From: Shimia sp047124445 | GTDB lineage: Bacteria; Pseudomonadota; Alphaproteobacteria; Rhodobacterales; Rhodobacteraceae | NCBI RefSeq assembly: GCF_047124445.1 | Contig: NZ_CP138921.1 | Span: forward strand, 3,782,001-3,846,000 | Length of the DNA stretch: 64,000 nucleotides | Direction of reading: 5' to 3' | In this document: piece after piece, positions 32,895 to 41,401 of the stretch | How the letters are laid out: the number at the start of each line of letters is the position of its first letter | How positions within the stretch are numbered: position 1 is the stretch's first letter | The notes under the pieces: model-generated | The model's database searches: none | The model's input: the letters and a program-made list of their open reading frames with translations, nothing else | Told to the model about the DNA's origin: nothing | Position numbers and translations under genes: made by a program

Positions 32895-33803
32895 CTAGGA
32901 CAGGTCCACTTCGGGAATCATTTGCTTCAGACGCTCGCCGGCAAAATCCAGAAAGGCGCGGACTTTGGGGGCGACCAGTTTGCTTTGCGGGTAGACCAGA
33001 TGCACGGCCTCTGGTGGCGGCATGTAGGTGGGGAGAATCGGCACGAGCTCGCCGCGTTTGAGCTGGTCTGCGACCATATAGGAGAGCGCCATGGTGATGC
33101 CTTCGCCCGCAGTGGCGGCGGCGAGGGCGGTGGTGGCGTCGTTGACCTCAAAGCGCGGCGCCAACTGCACGTGGCCGCGGGTGGTGCCGGATTTATAGTG
33201 CCAGTCGTGGCCGGGCATGATGCCGGTGAAGCCAATGATGGCGTGCAGTTTCAGATCTGCGGGAGTTTGCGGCGTGCCGCGCCGCGCGAGGTAGTCTGGG
33301 CTGGCGACAAACAGGCGGCGCACGTGGCCGAGGCGTTTGGCCATCAGGTTTGAGTCCGGCAGGTTGCCGATGCGGATGGCGACGTCGATGCCTTCCTCCA
33401 CGAGATTGGTGACCCGATCCACGGCGATCAGGGACACGGACATGCGCGGGTGCGCCTCCAGGAAAGCGCGTACCACCGGGCCTGCGATCAGGCGGCTGAA
33501 GGTCATGGAGCAGGACACGGTGAGGTGACCCTGGGCGATGCCCATTTGCCCCACGGCCTGTTTTTCCGCATCGTCAATTTCCGAGAGCAGGCGGCGGGTG
33601 GCCTCCAGAAAGCTGCTGCCAGCTTCGGTCAGGGAGAGTTGTCGGGTGGAGCGGGTCAGCAGTTGCACGCCCAAGCGGGCCTCCAGCGCGTTCATTGTAC
33701 GGGTCACGGCGGGCGGGGACATGCGCAGTTTGTTGGCGGCCTGCACAAAGCTGCCGGTGTCATTGATGGCCGCGAAGACCTCCATCTGTAGGATGCGATC
33801 CAT
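32895..33803 (-). CDS. LysR-family transcriptional regulator (divergent from hydrolase operon)
   Basis: 302 residues. N-terminal winged HTH (MEVFAAINDTGSFVQAANKLRMSPPAVTRTMNALEARLG) and an effector-binding domain from about residue 90. The HTH variant 'SPPAVTRTMNALE' is of the AaeR/DsdC-like group. Transcribed divergently from a hydrolase/NTF2/PNPOx operon with a palindromic LysR box at 33843-33857 between them. Likely regulates that operon and itself; effector unknown. Confidence 0.93.
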   Translation of the reverse strand: MDRILQMEVFAAINDTGSFVQAANKLRMSPPAVTRTMNALEARLGVQLLTRSTRQLSLTEAGSSFLEATRRLLSEIDDAEKQAVGQMGIAQGHLTVSCSMTFSRLIAGPVVRAFLEAHPRMSVSLIAVDRVTNLVEEGIDVAIRIGNLPDSNLMAKRLGHVRRLFVASPDYLARRGTPQTPADLKLHAIIGFTGIMPGHDWHYKSGTTRGHVQLAPRFEVNDATTALAAATAGEGITMALSYMVADQLKRGELVPILPTYMPPPEAVHLVYPQSKLVAPKVRAFLDFAGERLKQMIPEVDLS

Positions 33804-33842
33804 TTATTCCACTCTCTGTAATAGTGACTTTCAAGATCGGCA

Positions 33843-33857
33843 TATTCTTCCGGAATA
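33843..33857. promoter_or_regulatory. LysR-type operator in the 32895/33936 divergent region
   Basis: Perfect inverted repeat TATTC-TTCCG-GAATA, 40 bp from the regulator start and 79 bp before the hydrolase start. Confidence 0.6.
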
Positions 33858-33935
33858 GCAAGGCCGCTATCTGTCCTCTTGTCGAAAGCGACACCGCCAC
33901 AATCTGGCGCAGCGTTCATAACGAGGGACACAGAT

Positions 33936-34928
33936 ATGAAACGGAATGATCTAAAACAGACTTTGCTCACCGGCCTGATCACGCTTGGCCTGGGGGCGCA
34001 ATTGACGTCTTTGCCAACCCTGGCGCAGGCAGGGCAGCCACCGCAGGCCGAGGCCGCAAGCGCCGTGCGTTACAACACGGTCACCATCGAGGGGCAGGAG
34101 ATTTTCTACCGCGAGGCCGGTCAGGCGGACGCACCGGTTGTGCTGTTGCTGCATGGGTTCCCGACCTCTTCGCAGCAATACCGAAACCTGATCCCCGAGT
34201 TGGCGGAAGACTATCGGGTGATTGCGCCGGACTATCCGGGCTTTGGCGCCAGTGCGATGCCGGATCGGGCAGAGTTTGATTACAGCTTTGCCAGTTATGC
34301 CACGCTGATGGACGGGTTCACCGATGCCTTGGCGCTGGACAGCTACAGTCTCTACGTGATGGATTACGGCGCGCCAGTGGGCTACCGGCTGGCGTTGAAG
34401 GAGCCGGAGGCGGTTGAGGCGCTGATCATTCAGAACGGCAATGCCTATGACGAGGGCTTGCTGGAGTTCTGGGACGTGTTCCGCAGCTATTGGGCAGACG
34501 GTAGTGCCGAGACCCGCGAACCGTTGCGGGACTTCCTGAATGTGACGGCCACGGAATGGCAGTACACCCATGGGGTGCCGGAGAGCCATGCGCATCGCCT
34601 GAGCCCGGACGCCTGGATGCTGGATCAGGCCTATCTGGACCGGCCGGGCAATCAGGAGATCCAGCTGGATCTGTTTTACGATTACCGCACCAATGTCGAT
34701 CTTTATCCGGAGTTTCAGGCTTACTTCCGAGCGCATCAGCCGCCCACGCTGATTGTCTGGGGGGAGAATGACTACATCTTCCCGGCGGAAGGGGCGGCGC
34801 CCTATTTGCGCGACCTGCCGGAGGCCGAGTTGCACATGATTGATGCGGGGCACTTCATTCTGGAATCGCATGGGCCGGAAGTGGCCGGGCTGATCCGCGA
34901 GTTTCTCGACAAAGAAATCCAAGACTAA
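33936..34928 (+). CDS. Exported alpha/beta hydrolase with Asp nucleophile (epoxide hydrolase/dehalogenase-like)
   Basis: 330 residues from the ATG at 33936. Signal peptide with cut near AQA (about residue 32). The oxyanion motif LLHGFPTSSQQY is followed by APDYPGFGASAMP. The nucleophile elbow reads YVMDYGAPVGYR, so the nucleophile is Asp (near 143), as in haloalkane dehalogenases and epoxide hydrolases, not Ser. The acid and base are likely in WGENDYIFP and DAGHFILE. Probably hydrolyses an epoxide or halide in the periplasm. First gene of a LysR-controlled operon. Confidence 0.86.
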   Translation: MKRNDLKQTLLTGLITLGLGAQLTSLPTLAQAGQPPQAEAASAVRYNTVTIEGQEIFYREAGQADAPVVLLLHGFPTSSQQYRNLIPELAEDYRVIAPDYPGFGASAMPDRAEFDYSFASYATLMDGFTDALALDSYSLYVMDYGAPVGYRLALKEPEAVEALIIQNGNAYDEGLLEFWDVFRSYWADGSAETREPLRDFLNVTATEWQYTHGVPESHAHRLSPDAWMLDQAYLDRPGNQEIQLDLFYDYRTNVDLYPEFQAYFRAHQPPTLIVWGENDYIFPAEGAAPYLRDLPEAELHMIDAGHFILESHGPEVAGLIREFLDKEIQD

Positions 34929-34941
34929 CCCAACGCGGCGC

Positions 34942-34974
34942 GGGGGCAGCCTCCCGCGTCGCAAATTCCTCCCT
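34942..34974. repeat. Degenerate copy of the intergenic hairpin repeat
   Basis: GGGGGCAGCCTCCCGCGTCGC followed by CTCCCTC matches the order of elements at 15235-15285 (GGGGGCAGCCCCC, GTCGC, CTCCC) but has lost the second hairpin arm. It fills the gap between the hydrolase and NTF2-like genes. Confidence 0.5.
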
Positions 34975-34996
34975 CTCCTCAAAAAGGATTTAACCT

Positions 34997-35464
34997 ATGA
35001 CAACCCGCCCCCCATTGCCGCCGTTTTCCCGCGAAGATGCCCTGCAGAAGGTGCGTCTGGCTGAAGATGGCTGGAACTCCCGAAATCCTGAGAAAGTGTC
35101 GCTGGCCTATACGCCGGACACGCGCTGGCGCAATCGGTCGACGTTTTTGACCGGCCGCACTGAGGTGCAAGCGTTTTTGAAAGCGAAATGGTCCAAGGAG
35201 CGGGAGTATCGGCTGATCAAGGAGCTGTGGGCCTTCACCGACAACCGGATTGCGGTGCGGTTTGCCTATGAGTGGCAGGACATGATGGGGCGGTGGTTCC
35301 GCTCCTATGGCAACGAGAACTGGGAATTTGACGAGAACGGGCTGATGCGCGAGCGGGATGCGAGCATCAATGATCTGCCGATCAACGACGCAGACCGGTT
35401 GTTTCATTGGCCGCAGGGGCGACGCCCGGACGATCATCCAGGCCTGTCCGATCTGGGTCTGTGA
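34997..35464 (+). CDS. NTF2-like / DUF1348 family protein
   Basis: 155 residues. LPPFSREDALQKVRLAEDGWNSRNPEKVSLAYTPDTRWRNR with FLTGRTEVQAFLKAKWSKEREYRLIKELWAF and NRIAVRFAYEWQDMMGRWFRSYGNENWEFDENGLM is the DUF1348 pattern, a cone-shaped SnoaL-type fold. Usually a small-molecule isomerase or hydrolase fold of unknown substrate. Middle gene of the LysR-linked operon. Confidence 0.88.
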   Translation: MTTRPPLPPFSREDALQKVRLAEDGWNSRNPEKVSLAYTPDTRWRNRSTFLTGRTEVQAFLKAKWSKEREYRLIKELWAFTDNRIAVRFAYEWQDMMGRWFRSYGNENWEFDENGLMRERDASINDLPINDADRLFHWPQGRRPDDHPGLSDLGL

Positions 35465-35493
35465 CCCGTCAATGTCAGAGAAAGGTCCAAGAT

Positions 35494-36096
35494 ATGGGAC
35501 ATAAGTTTGCAGAGATTGCCTTCACTGAGGCGGTGAAGCGGCACCAGGAAGAGGCTGGATCGCGGGCGTCTTATGCGCGGATGGCCGCGCGGGAGGACTA
35601 CAACAACCGGTTGGGCCCGCATGAGGCGCAGTTTATCGCGGCGCGGGACAGTTTTTACATGGCGACGGTCAGCGAGACCGGCTGGCCGTATATGCAGCAT
35701 CGCGGCGGGCCGGCGGGGTTCCTGAAGGTGCTGGATGAACGACGGCTGGCGTTTGCCGATTATCGGGGCAACCGGCAGTACGTGAGCCTTGGCAACCTCA
35801 GTCAAAACGACCGTGTGTCCCTGTTTTTTATGGATTACCCCAATCAAACGCGGCTGAAGCTTTTGGGGCGGGTGCGGGTGATTGCACCGGAGGAGGAAGC
35901 GCTTTTGGCGCAGTTGTCGCCCAGAGAAGGCTATCGCGCTCGGGTGGAGCGTGGGTTTGAGATCACGGTCGACGGGTTCGACTGGAATTGTCCGCAACAC
36001 ATAACACCACGTTATTCCCGCGCCGAAGTGGAAGGCGAGTTTCTGCGGCTTCAGAACCGGATTCGCGAACTGGAAGAACAATTGGCGGGATCTTAA
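35494..36096 (+). CDS. Pyridoxamine 5'-phosphate oxidase-family FMN protein
   Basis: 200 residues from the ATG at 35494. The core EAQFIAARDSFYMATVSETGWPYMQHRGGPAGFLKVLDERRLAFADYRGNRQYVSLGNL matches the split-barrel FMN-binding fold. A C-terminal coiled segment (EVEGEFLRLQNRIRELEEQLAG) probably aids dimerisation. Likely a flavin-dependent oxidoreductase, not the vitamin B6 enzyme itself. Last gene of the operon; a bidirectional terminator follows. Confidence 0.88.
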   Translation: MGHKFAEIAFTEAVKRHQEEAGSRASYARMAAREDYNNRLGPHEAQFIAARDSFYMATVSETGWPYMQHRGGPAGFLKVLDERRLAFADYRGNRQYVSLGNLSQNDRVSLFFMDYPNQTRLKLLGRVRVIAPEEEALLAQLSPREGYRARVERGFEITVDGFDWNCPQHITPRYSRAEVEGEFLRLQNRIRELEEQLAGS

Positions 36097-36108
36097 AGTT
36101 TGCGATGG

Positions 36109-36140
36109 AGGCCGGTGGCGAAAGTCACCGGCCTTTTTTT
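36109..36140. terminator. Terminator after PNPOx gene, shared with LysR stop
   Basis: Stem AGGCCGGTG / CACCGGCCT with loop GCGAAAGT and eight T. The T-tract contains the stop codon of the convergent LysR gene. Confidence 0.88.
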
Positions 36141-37071
36141 ATCCGCGCTTAACCTCTTTGGCGGAGGCCACATAGGGTTGCAGGCTTTCGATAAAGGCGT
36201 CGACAAAATCCAGCACCACAGGGGAGGTGGGGCCGGAGGCGGGTTGCAGGATCGAGAGGCGGTGGAAGAGCTGGGGCTTGAACGGGCGGATCACGATGCC
36301 GGTGGCGCGGTAAGCTTCGGCGTCCAGTGCGCTGACCACAGAGGCGCCCATGCCCTGGGCCACCATGGTGCAGGCGGTGGTGAACTGGCGCACTTCGATC
36401 AGGCTGTTGAGTTCCACGCCGTCTTCAGAAAAGGCGCGGGAGAGGTGCTGGTAAAACCGGCTGTCGCGGCGGGTGTGAATCAAGCGCTCTTGGGCGAGGT
36501 CGCGCGGGGTGATGTGATCCTGATCCGCCAGCGGGTGACCCTCGGGCAGGATGCAGGCGGATTTGATGTGCAAGTCCTGACTGCGGGTGGCGGGGTGGCC
36601 GAGGAAGCCGTCGGTGATGCCGCAGTCATACTGTTCTCCAATGATCCACTCCAGAATGCGCTCTGGGCGGTCCGGTTCCAGGGTCACGGTGACGTTTGGG
36701 CGTTCCTTGAGGAAGTTGACCAAAACGCCTGGCAAGTGGCTGGTGGCGAAGCCGGGCAGGCAGGCTATCCGGACGTGTCCGCCGGTGCGCTCAATCAGGT
36801 CGCGGCGCAGATCGTCGAGGTGATCCAGCCCGTCTAGAATGCGCTGCACCTCGGCCAAAAGGTAGCGCGAGTCACTGGTAGGTTCGAGCACGCCACGGTG
36901 GCGCGTGAAGAGTTCAATACCGGCAGATTGGGAGAAATCAGAGAGCAAACGACTTACTGCTGGTTGTGAAACGCCCATGCGTTTTGCGGCTTTGGTCATA
37001 TTGCCGGTTTCGGCCACGGCGCGGAAAGCTTCGAGCTGTCTTAGTTGAAATTTCAAAGGCTTATCTCTCAT
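36139..37071 (-). CDS. LysR-family regulator divergent from the ugp operon
   Basis: 310 residues. HTH KFQLRQLEAFRAVAETGNMTKAAKRMGVSQPAVSRLLSDFSQSAG, then the substrate-binding-like effector domain. Divergently transcribed from ugpB with palindromic sites between, so it probably controls glycerol-3-phosphate uptake. In enteric bacteria ugp is under PhoB/PHO boxes; here a LysR gene in this position suggests a different control. Effector unknown. Confidence 0.92.
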   Translation of the reverse strand: MRDKPLKFQLRQLEAFRAVAETGNMTKAAKRMGVSQPAVSRLLSDFSQSAGIELFTRHRGVLEPTSDSRYLLAEVQRILDGLDHLDDLRRDLIERTGGHVRIACLPGFATSHLPGVLVNFLKERPNVTVTLEPDRPERILEWIIGEQYDCGITDGFLGHPATRSQDLHIKSACILPEGHPLADQDHITPRDLAQERLIHTRRDSRFYQHLSRAFSEDGVELNSLIEVRQFTTACTMVAQGMGASVVSALDAEAYRATGIVIRPFKPQLFHRLSILQPASGPTSPVVLDFVDAFIESLQPYVASAKEVKRG

Positions 37072-37108
37072 TTGCCGCGATGCGGCATGTTTACTGTTTG
37101 GTTAAACT

Positions 37109-37136
37109 ATAACATACTGTTATGCAATTTGTTATA
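37109..37136. promoter_or_regulatory. LysR-type operator region upstream of ugpB
   Basis: ATAAC-ATACT-GTTAT (37109-37123) is a perfect inverted repeat, followed by another half-site GTTATA (37131-37136). The array lies 38 bp from the lysR start and 71-98 bp before ugpB. TATAAA at 37133-37138 overlaps it and may be a -10 element. Confidence 0.6.
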
Positions 37137-37206
37137 AATTCTTCACTTGCATTATGGCTTTAACTTTTCAATGATCCCGCCAGCACAGCAGATGGAGGAA
37201 TTTCCT

Positions 37207-38514
37207 GTGACTCAATTTAAGACAGTTTTGTTTGGTGCTTTGGCCGCTGGCATGACCGCTGGCATGGCTTCCGCACAAACCGAGATCAACTGGTGGCACG
37301 CTATGGGCGGCACCAACGGCGAGCGCGTGGACAAGATTGCGGCGGATTTCAACGCCAGCCAGTCCGAGTACAAAATCGTACCGTCCTACAAAGGCAACTA
37401 CACCGAAACCATGACCGCTGCTGTGGCGGCGTTCCGCGCCAAAGAGCACCCGCATCTGGTGCAGGTGTTTGAAGTGGGCACCGCAACCATGATGGCCGCC
37501 AAAGGCGCGATCTATCCGGTTGAAAAGATGATGGCGGACGCCGGTGAGCCGTTTGACAAAGGCGACTACCTGCCAGCGGTGATCTCTTACTACCAGACCC
37601 CAGAGGGTGAACTGCTGTCCATGCCGTTCAACAGCTCCACGCCTGTTCTGTGGTACAACGCAGACGCGCTGAAAGCGGCTGGTGTTGACGCGCCAAAGAC
37701 CTGGGATGACGTGAAATCCGTTTCCCAAGCGCTCGTCGACAACGGTATGGATTGTGGTGTGAGCTTTGGCTGGCAGTCCTGGGTGATGCTGGAGAACTAC
37801 TCCTCCTGGCACAACATGGAAATGGGCACCAAAGAGAACGGTTTTGCCGGTTTCGACACCGAGTTCACCTTCAGCAAGAACGACAAGCTGGCCGCGCGTC
37901 TGGATGACGTGGCAGCGATGTCTGAAGGCAACCTGTTCAAATATGGCGGTCGTCGCGGTGACTCCCTGCCAATGTTCACCAACGGTGAATGCGGCATGTG
38001 GATGAACTCTTCCGCATACTATGGCTCCATCAAATCTCAGGCTGAGTTTGAATTTGGTCAGACCATGCTGCCACTGGACACCGCGGCTGCGGATGCGCCA
38101 CAGAACTCCATCATTGGTGGTGCAACCCTGTGGGCGCTGGCCGGTCACGAATCTGAGGAATACAAAGGTCTGGCGAAGTTCATGACCTACCTGTCTTCCC
38201 CAGAGGTACAGGCGTGGTGGCACCAGGAAACTGGTTATGTGCCAATCACCACCGCGGCTTGGGAACTGTCCAAGGACCAAGGCTTCTATGACAGCAACCC
38301 AGGCACCGACACAGCGATCAAACAGCTGAGCTTGAACACCCCAACCGCCAACTCCCGCGGCATCCGCTTTGGTAACTTCGTGCAGGTGCGCGACGTGATC
38401 AACGAAGAGATGGAAGCGCTGTGGGCTGGTGACAAATCCGCTCAGGAAGCACTGGACGCCGCCGCCGAGCGTGGCAACGCCCTGCTGCGCAAGTTTGAGC
38501 GTTCCGCCAAATAA
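37207..38514 (+). CDS. ugpB: sn-Glycerol-3-phosphate ABC transporter, substrate-binding protein
   Basis: 435 residues from a GTG with GGAGG eight bases upstream. Signal peptide FKTVLFGALAAGMTAGMASA, mature start QTEINWWHAMGGTNGERVDKIAADFNASQSEYKI. Later SSTPVLWYNADALKAAGVDAPKTWDDV and SIIGGATLWAL, typical of UgpB. Binds G3P and glycerophosphodiesters in the periplasm. Codon use resembles aapJ (high-expression type), unlike the permease genes after it. Confidence 0.96.
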   Translation: MTQFKTVLFGALAAGMTAGMASAQTEINWWHAMGGTNGERVDKIAADFNASQSEYKIVPSYKGNYTETMTAAVAAFRAKEHPHLVQVFEVGTATMMAAKGAIYPVEKMMADAGEPFDKGDYLPAVISYYQTPEGELLSMPFNSSTPVLWYNADALKAAGVDAPKTWDDVKSVSQALVDNGMDCGVSFGWQSWVMLENYSSWHNMEMGTKENGFAGFDTEFTFSKNDKLAARLDDVAAMSEGNLFKYGGRRGDSLPMFTNGECGMWMNSSAYYGSIKSQAEFEFGQTMLPLDTAAADAPQNSIIGGATLWALAGHESEEYKGLAKFMTYLSSPEVQAWWHQETGYVPITTAAWELSKDQGFYDSNPGTDTAIKQLSLNTPTANSRGIRFGNFVQVRDVINEEMEALWAGDKSAQEALDAAAERGNALLRKFERSAK

Positions 38515-38528
38515 GTGAACCTCCCCTG

Positions 38529-38559
38529 CGCCCGGCGGACCAATGGTGTTTGCCGGGCG
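38529..38559 (+). terminator. Attenuator hairpin between ugpB and ugpA
   Basis: Stem CGCCCGGC (38529-38536) / GCCGGGCG (38552-38559) with a 15-nt loop, followed by TGTTTCT. Same placement as the aapJ attenuator and likely the same purpose, raising binding protein over permease. Confidence 0.7.
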
Positions 38560-38598
38560 TGTTTCTGTCTAAACGACCCACCCTGACTTGAGGGCCGC

Positions 38599-39480
38599 AT
38601 GCTCAAACGCGTCCACTTTCCCACATCTGTCTTGCCCTACCTGCTGGTGGCGCCACAGATTATCATCACGCTGATCTTCTTTATCTGGCCTGCGAGCCAG
38701 GCGGTGTATCAGTCTTTCCTGATCGAAGACGCCTTTGGTCTGTCCACCGAGTTTGTGTGGTTTGAAAACTTCCAGATCCTGTTTGAAGACAAACTTTATC
38801 TTGAGACCTTCTGGCGCACGATTATCTTTTCTGCCGCTGTGGCGGTGCTGTCGATGGGCTCGGCCCTGATCCTGGCGGCCTTTGCCGACCGCGTGGTGCG
38901 CGGCGCGACCACCTACCGTACGTTGATGATCTGGCCCTATGCGGTCGCACCGGTGCTGGCCGGTGCGCTTTGGGTGTTTATGTTCAACCCGACGTTGGGC
39001 ATCTTCCCCTACATCCTTGAATTCATTGGCATCGACTGGAACCATTACCTGAATGGTACCCATGCGATGCTGCTGGTGATCTTTGCCGCTGCGTGGAAGC
39101 AGATTGCCTATAACTTCCTGTTCTATCTTGCCGCGATGCAGTCGATCCCGCGCTCTCTGATTGAAGCAGCGGCGATTGATGGCGCGGGGCCGGTGCGCCG
39201 GTTCTGGGACCACATCTTCCCGCTGATTTCGCCCACGACCTTCTTCCTGTTGGTTATCAACGCGGTCTACGCCTTCTTTGACACCTTCGGGATCATCCAC
39301 GCGGTGACCCAGGGTGGCCCGGCGAACAGCACCACGATCCTTGTCTACAAGGTGTTTAACGACGGCTTTGTTGGGCTCGATCTTGGCGGGTCGGCAGCGC
39401 AGTCGGTGATCCTGATGATCCTCGTGATCGCAATGACGGTGGTTCAGTTCCGCTATGTCGAAAGAAAGGTGGAATACTGA
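38599..39480 (+). CDS. ugpA: sn-Glycerol-3-phosphate ABC transporter permease UgpA
   Basis: 293 residues, six membrane segments. YLLVAPQIIITLIFFIWPA at the first helix and the EAA loop EAAAIDGAGPVRRFWDHIFP near 195-214. The end HAVTQGGPANSTTILVYKVF is typical of this MalF-like family. The stop and the ugpE start overlap by one base (TGATG). Confidence 0.95.
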   Translation: MLKRVHFPTSVLPYLLVAPQIIITLIFFIWPASQAVYQSFLIEDAFGLSTEFVWFENFQILFEDKLYLETFWRTIIFSAAVAVLSMGSALILAAFADRVVRGATTYRTLMIWPYAVAPVLAGALWVFMFNPTLGIFPYILEFIGIDWNHYLNGTHAMLLVIFAAAWKQIAYNFLFYLAAMQSIPRSLIEAAAIDGAGPVRRFWDHIFPLISPTTFFLLVINAVYAFFDTFGIIHAVTQGGPANSTTILVYKVFNDGFVGLDLGGSAAQSVILMILVIAMTVVQFRYVERKVEY

Positions 39481-40331
39481 TGGTCGAAAATCGTCGTATC
39501 CTTGGGATCATTTCCCACATCGTGTTGATCCTTGGTGTGATCATGGTGGCTTTGCCGATCTGGATCACCTTTGTCGCCAGCACCCATGACGCGGTGCGGA
39601 TGACGCAGGCGCCGATCCCGATGCTGCCTGGCTCGCATTTCATTGAGAACTTCAAACAGACGCTGTTTGGCGCTGGGCTCTCCGGATCAGAAGGCGCGCC
39701 GGTGTGGCGGATGTTGCTCAACTCGCTGGCTATGGCCCTGATGATTGCCTTTGGCAAAATCGCGATTTCGCTGCTGTCGGCCTTTGCGATTGTCTACTTC
39801 AAGTTCCCGTTCCGCATGGGGTTCTTCTGGATGATCTTCATCACCCTGATGTTGCCGGTGGAAGTGCGGATTTTGCCGACCTTTGAGGTGGTGGCAAACC
39901 TGGGCATGCTCAACAGCTATTGGGGCCTGTCGATCCCACTGATCGCCTCGGCCACGGCCACATTTATGTTCCGGCAGGTGTTTTTGACCATTCCGGATGA
40001 GATGCTGGAGAGTGCGCGGATTGATGGGGCAGGGCCGCTGCGGTTCTTCTGGGACATCCTGATCCCGCTCAGCCGGACCAATATTGCCGCGCTGTTTGTG
40101 ATCCTCTTCATCTACGGCTGGAACCAGTATCTTTGGCCGCTCTTGATCACCACCGACACCGACATGACCACCATTGTGATGAGCATCAAACAGATGCTGG
40201 AAGCGGCAGAGCAATCGCCGCAGTGGAACATCATCATGATGACCGCGCTTTTGGCGATGATCCCGCCGGTGTTTGTGGTTGTTGGTATGCAAAGGCTCTT
40301 TGTGCAGGGCCTCACTGAAACTGATAAATAA
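39480..40331 (+). CDS. ugpE: sn-Glycerol-3-phosphate ABC transporter permease UgpE
   Basis: 283 residues, six membrane segments. EAA loop ESARIDGAGPLRFFWDILIP near 180-199 and C-terminal region GWNQYLWPLLITTDTDMTTIVMSIKQML with MQRLFVQGLTETDK, characteristic of UgpE. Pairs with UgpA. 14 bp before ugpC. Confidence 0.95.
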   Translation: MVENRRILGIISHIVLILGVIMVALPIWITFVASTHDAVRMTQAPIPMLPGSHFIENFKQTLFGAGLSGSEGAPVWRMLLNSLAMALMIAFGKIAISLLSAFAIVYFKFPFRMGFFWMIFITLMLPVEVRILPTFEVVANLGMLNSYWGLSIPLIASATATFMFRQVFLTIPDEMLESARIDGAGPLRFFWDILIPLSRTNIAALFVILFIYGWNQYLWPLLITTDTDMTTIVMSIKQMLEAAEQSPQWNIIMMTALLAMIPPVFVVVGMQRLFVQGLTETDK

Positions 40332-40345
40332 CGGGGATCCTGAGA

Positions 40346-41401
40346 ATGGCATCCATTACACTCAAAGATCTTGTCAAAACCTATGGCGATGTCGAAGTCC
40401 TGCACCATGTCGAAGGCGAGATCCAGGATGGCGAACTGATCGTCATCGTCGGCCCGTCGGGCTGCGGTAAGTCCACGCTCTTGCGCATGGTTGCGGGGCT
40501 TGAGACCGTGACCTCGGGTGAGATCAGCATTGGTGACACGGTGGTCAATAAGCTGGAGCCTGCTGATCGCGACATTGCGATGGTGTTCCAGAACTACGCG
40601 CTTTATCCGCATATGACTGTGCGCGAGAACATGGCCTATGGTCTGAAAATCCGCAAAATCTCCAAAGAGGAAATTGACCGTCGCGTGCAAGAGGCGGCAG
40701 AGATTTTGGAGATTGGGCAGTATCTTGACCGCAAACCGCGTCAGCTGTCCGGTGGTCAGCGTCAGCGTGTGGCCATGGGGCGCGCGATTGTGCGCAATCC
40801 GCAGGTGTTCCTGTTTGATGAGCCGCTGTCCAACCTCGATGCCAAGCTGCGGGTGCAGATGCGTCTGGAAATTCGCAAACTGCAACAGCGTTTGGGCGTG
40901 ACCTCGATCTACGTGACCCACGATCAGGTTGAGGCGATGACGCTGGGTGATCGGTTGATGGTGCTCAATGGCGGCTATGTGGAGCAATTTGGCACGCCGA
41001 TTGAGCTCTATGATCGTCCGGCGACTGTGTTTGTTGCTGGTTTCATTGGCAGCCCGTCGATGAACTTCCTACCAGCAGATGCGCAGGGCGATACCCTCGC
41101 GCTGGGCAACGGCGTGACATTGGCGGGCGGTGCGCAGGCCAGTGGCAAGGTCACGCTGGGCGTGCGGCCAGAGCATCTGGTGCAGGATGACGCGGGCGCG
41201 ATCCGCATTGTTGTGCAGATGGTGGAGCAGTTGGGTGCCAATACGTTGGTGCACGGGGTTCTGGAAGGTTCGGAGACCGATGTTGTGGCGAGTGTTCCGG
41301 GCCATGTCACGACCGACGCGGGCACGGTGATGGGCTTTTCTGCCGCGGCCGAAGACCTGCACCTGTTTGACGCAACCACAGGCAAGCGGATCGACGCATG
41401 A
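40346..41401 (+). CDS. ugpC: sn-Glycerol-3-phosphate ABC transporter ATP-binding protein
   Basis: 351 residues. Walker A GPSGCGKSTLLR near 37, MVFQNYALYPHMTV (Q-loop), signature LSGGQRQRVAMGRAIV near 134, Walker B VFLFDEPLSNLD and switch His in YVTHDQVEAM. The C-terminal 110 residues form an OB/TOBE regulatory domain (TLGVRPEHLV). Overlaps ugpQ in an ATGA. Confidence 0.95.
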   Translation: MASITLKDLVKTYGDVEVLHHVEGEIQDGELIVIVGPSGCGKSTLLRMVAGLETVTSGEISIGDTVVNKLEPADRDIAMVFQNYALYPHMTVRENMAYGLKIRKISKEEIDRRVQEAAEILEIGQYLDRKPRQLSGGQRQRVAMGRAIVRNPQVFLFDEPLSNLDAKLRVQMRLEIRKLQQRLGVTSIYVTHDQVEAMTLGDRLMVLNGGYVEQFGTPIELYDRPATVFVAGFIGSPSMNFLPADAQGDTLALGNGVTLAGGAQASGKVTLGVRPEHLVQDDAGAIRIVVQMVEQLGANTLVHGVLEGSETDVVASVPGHVTTDAGTVMGFSAAAEDLHLFDATTGKRIDA

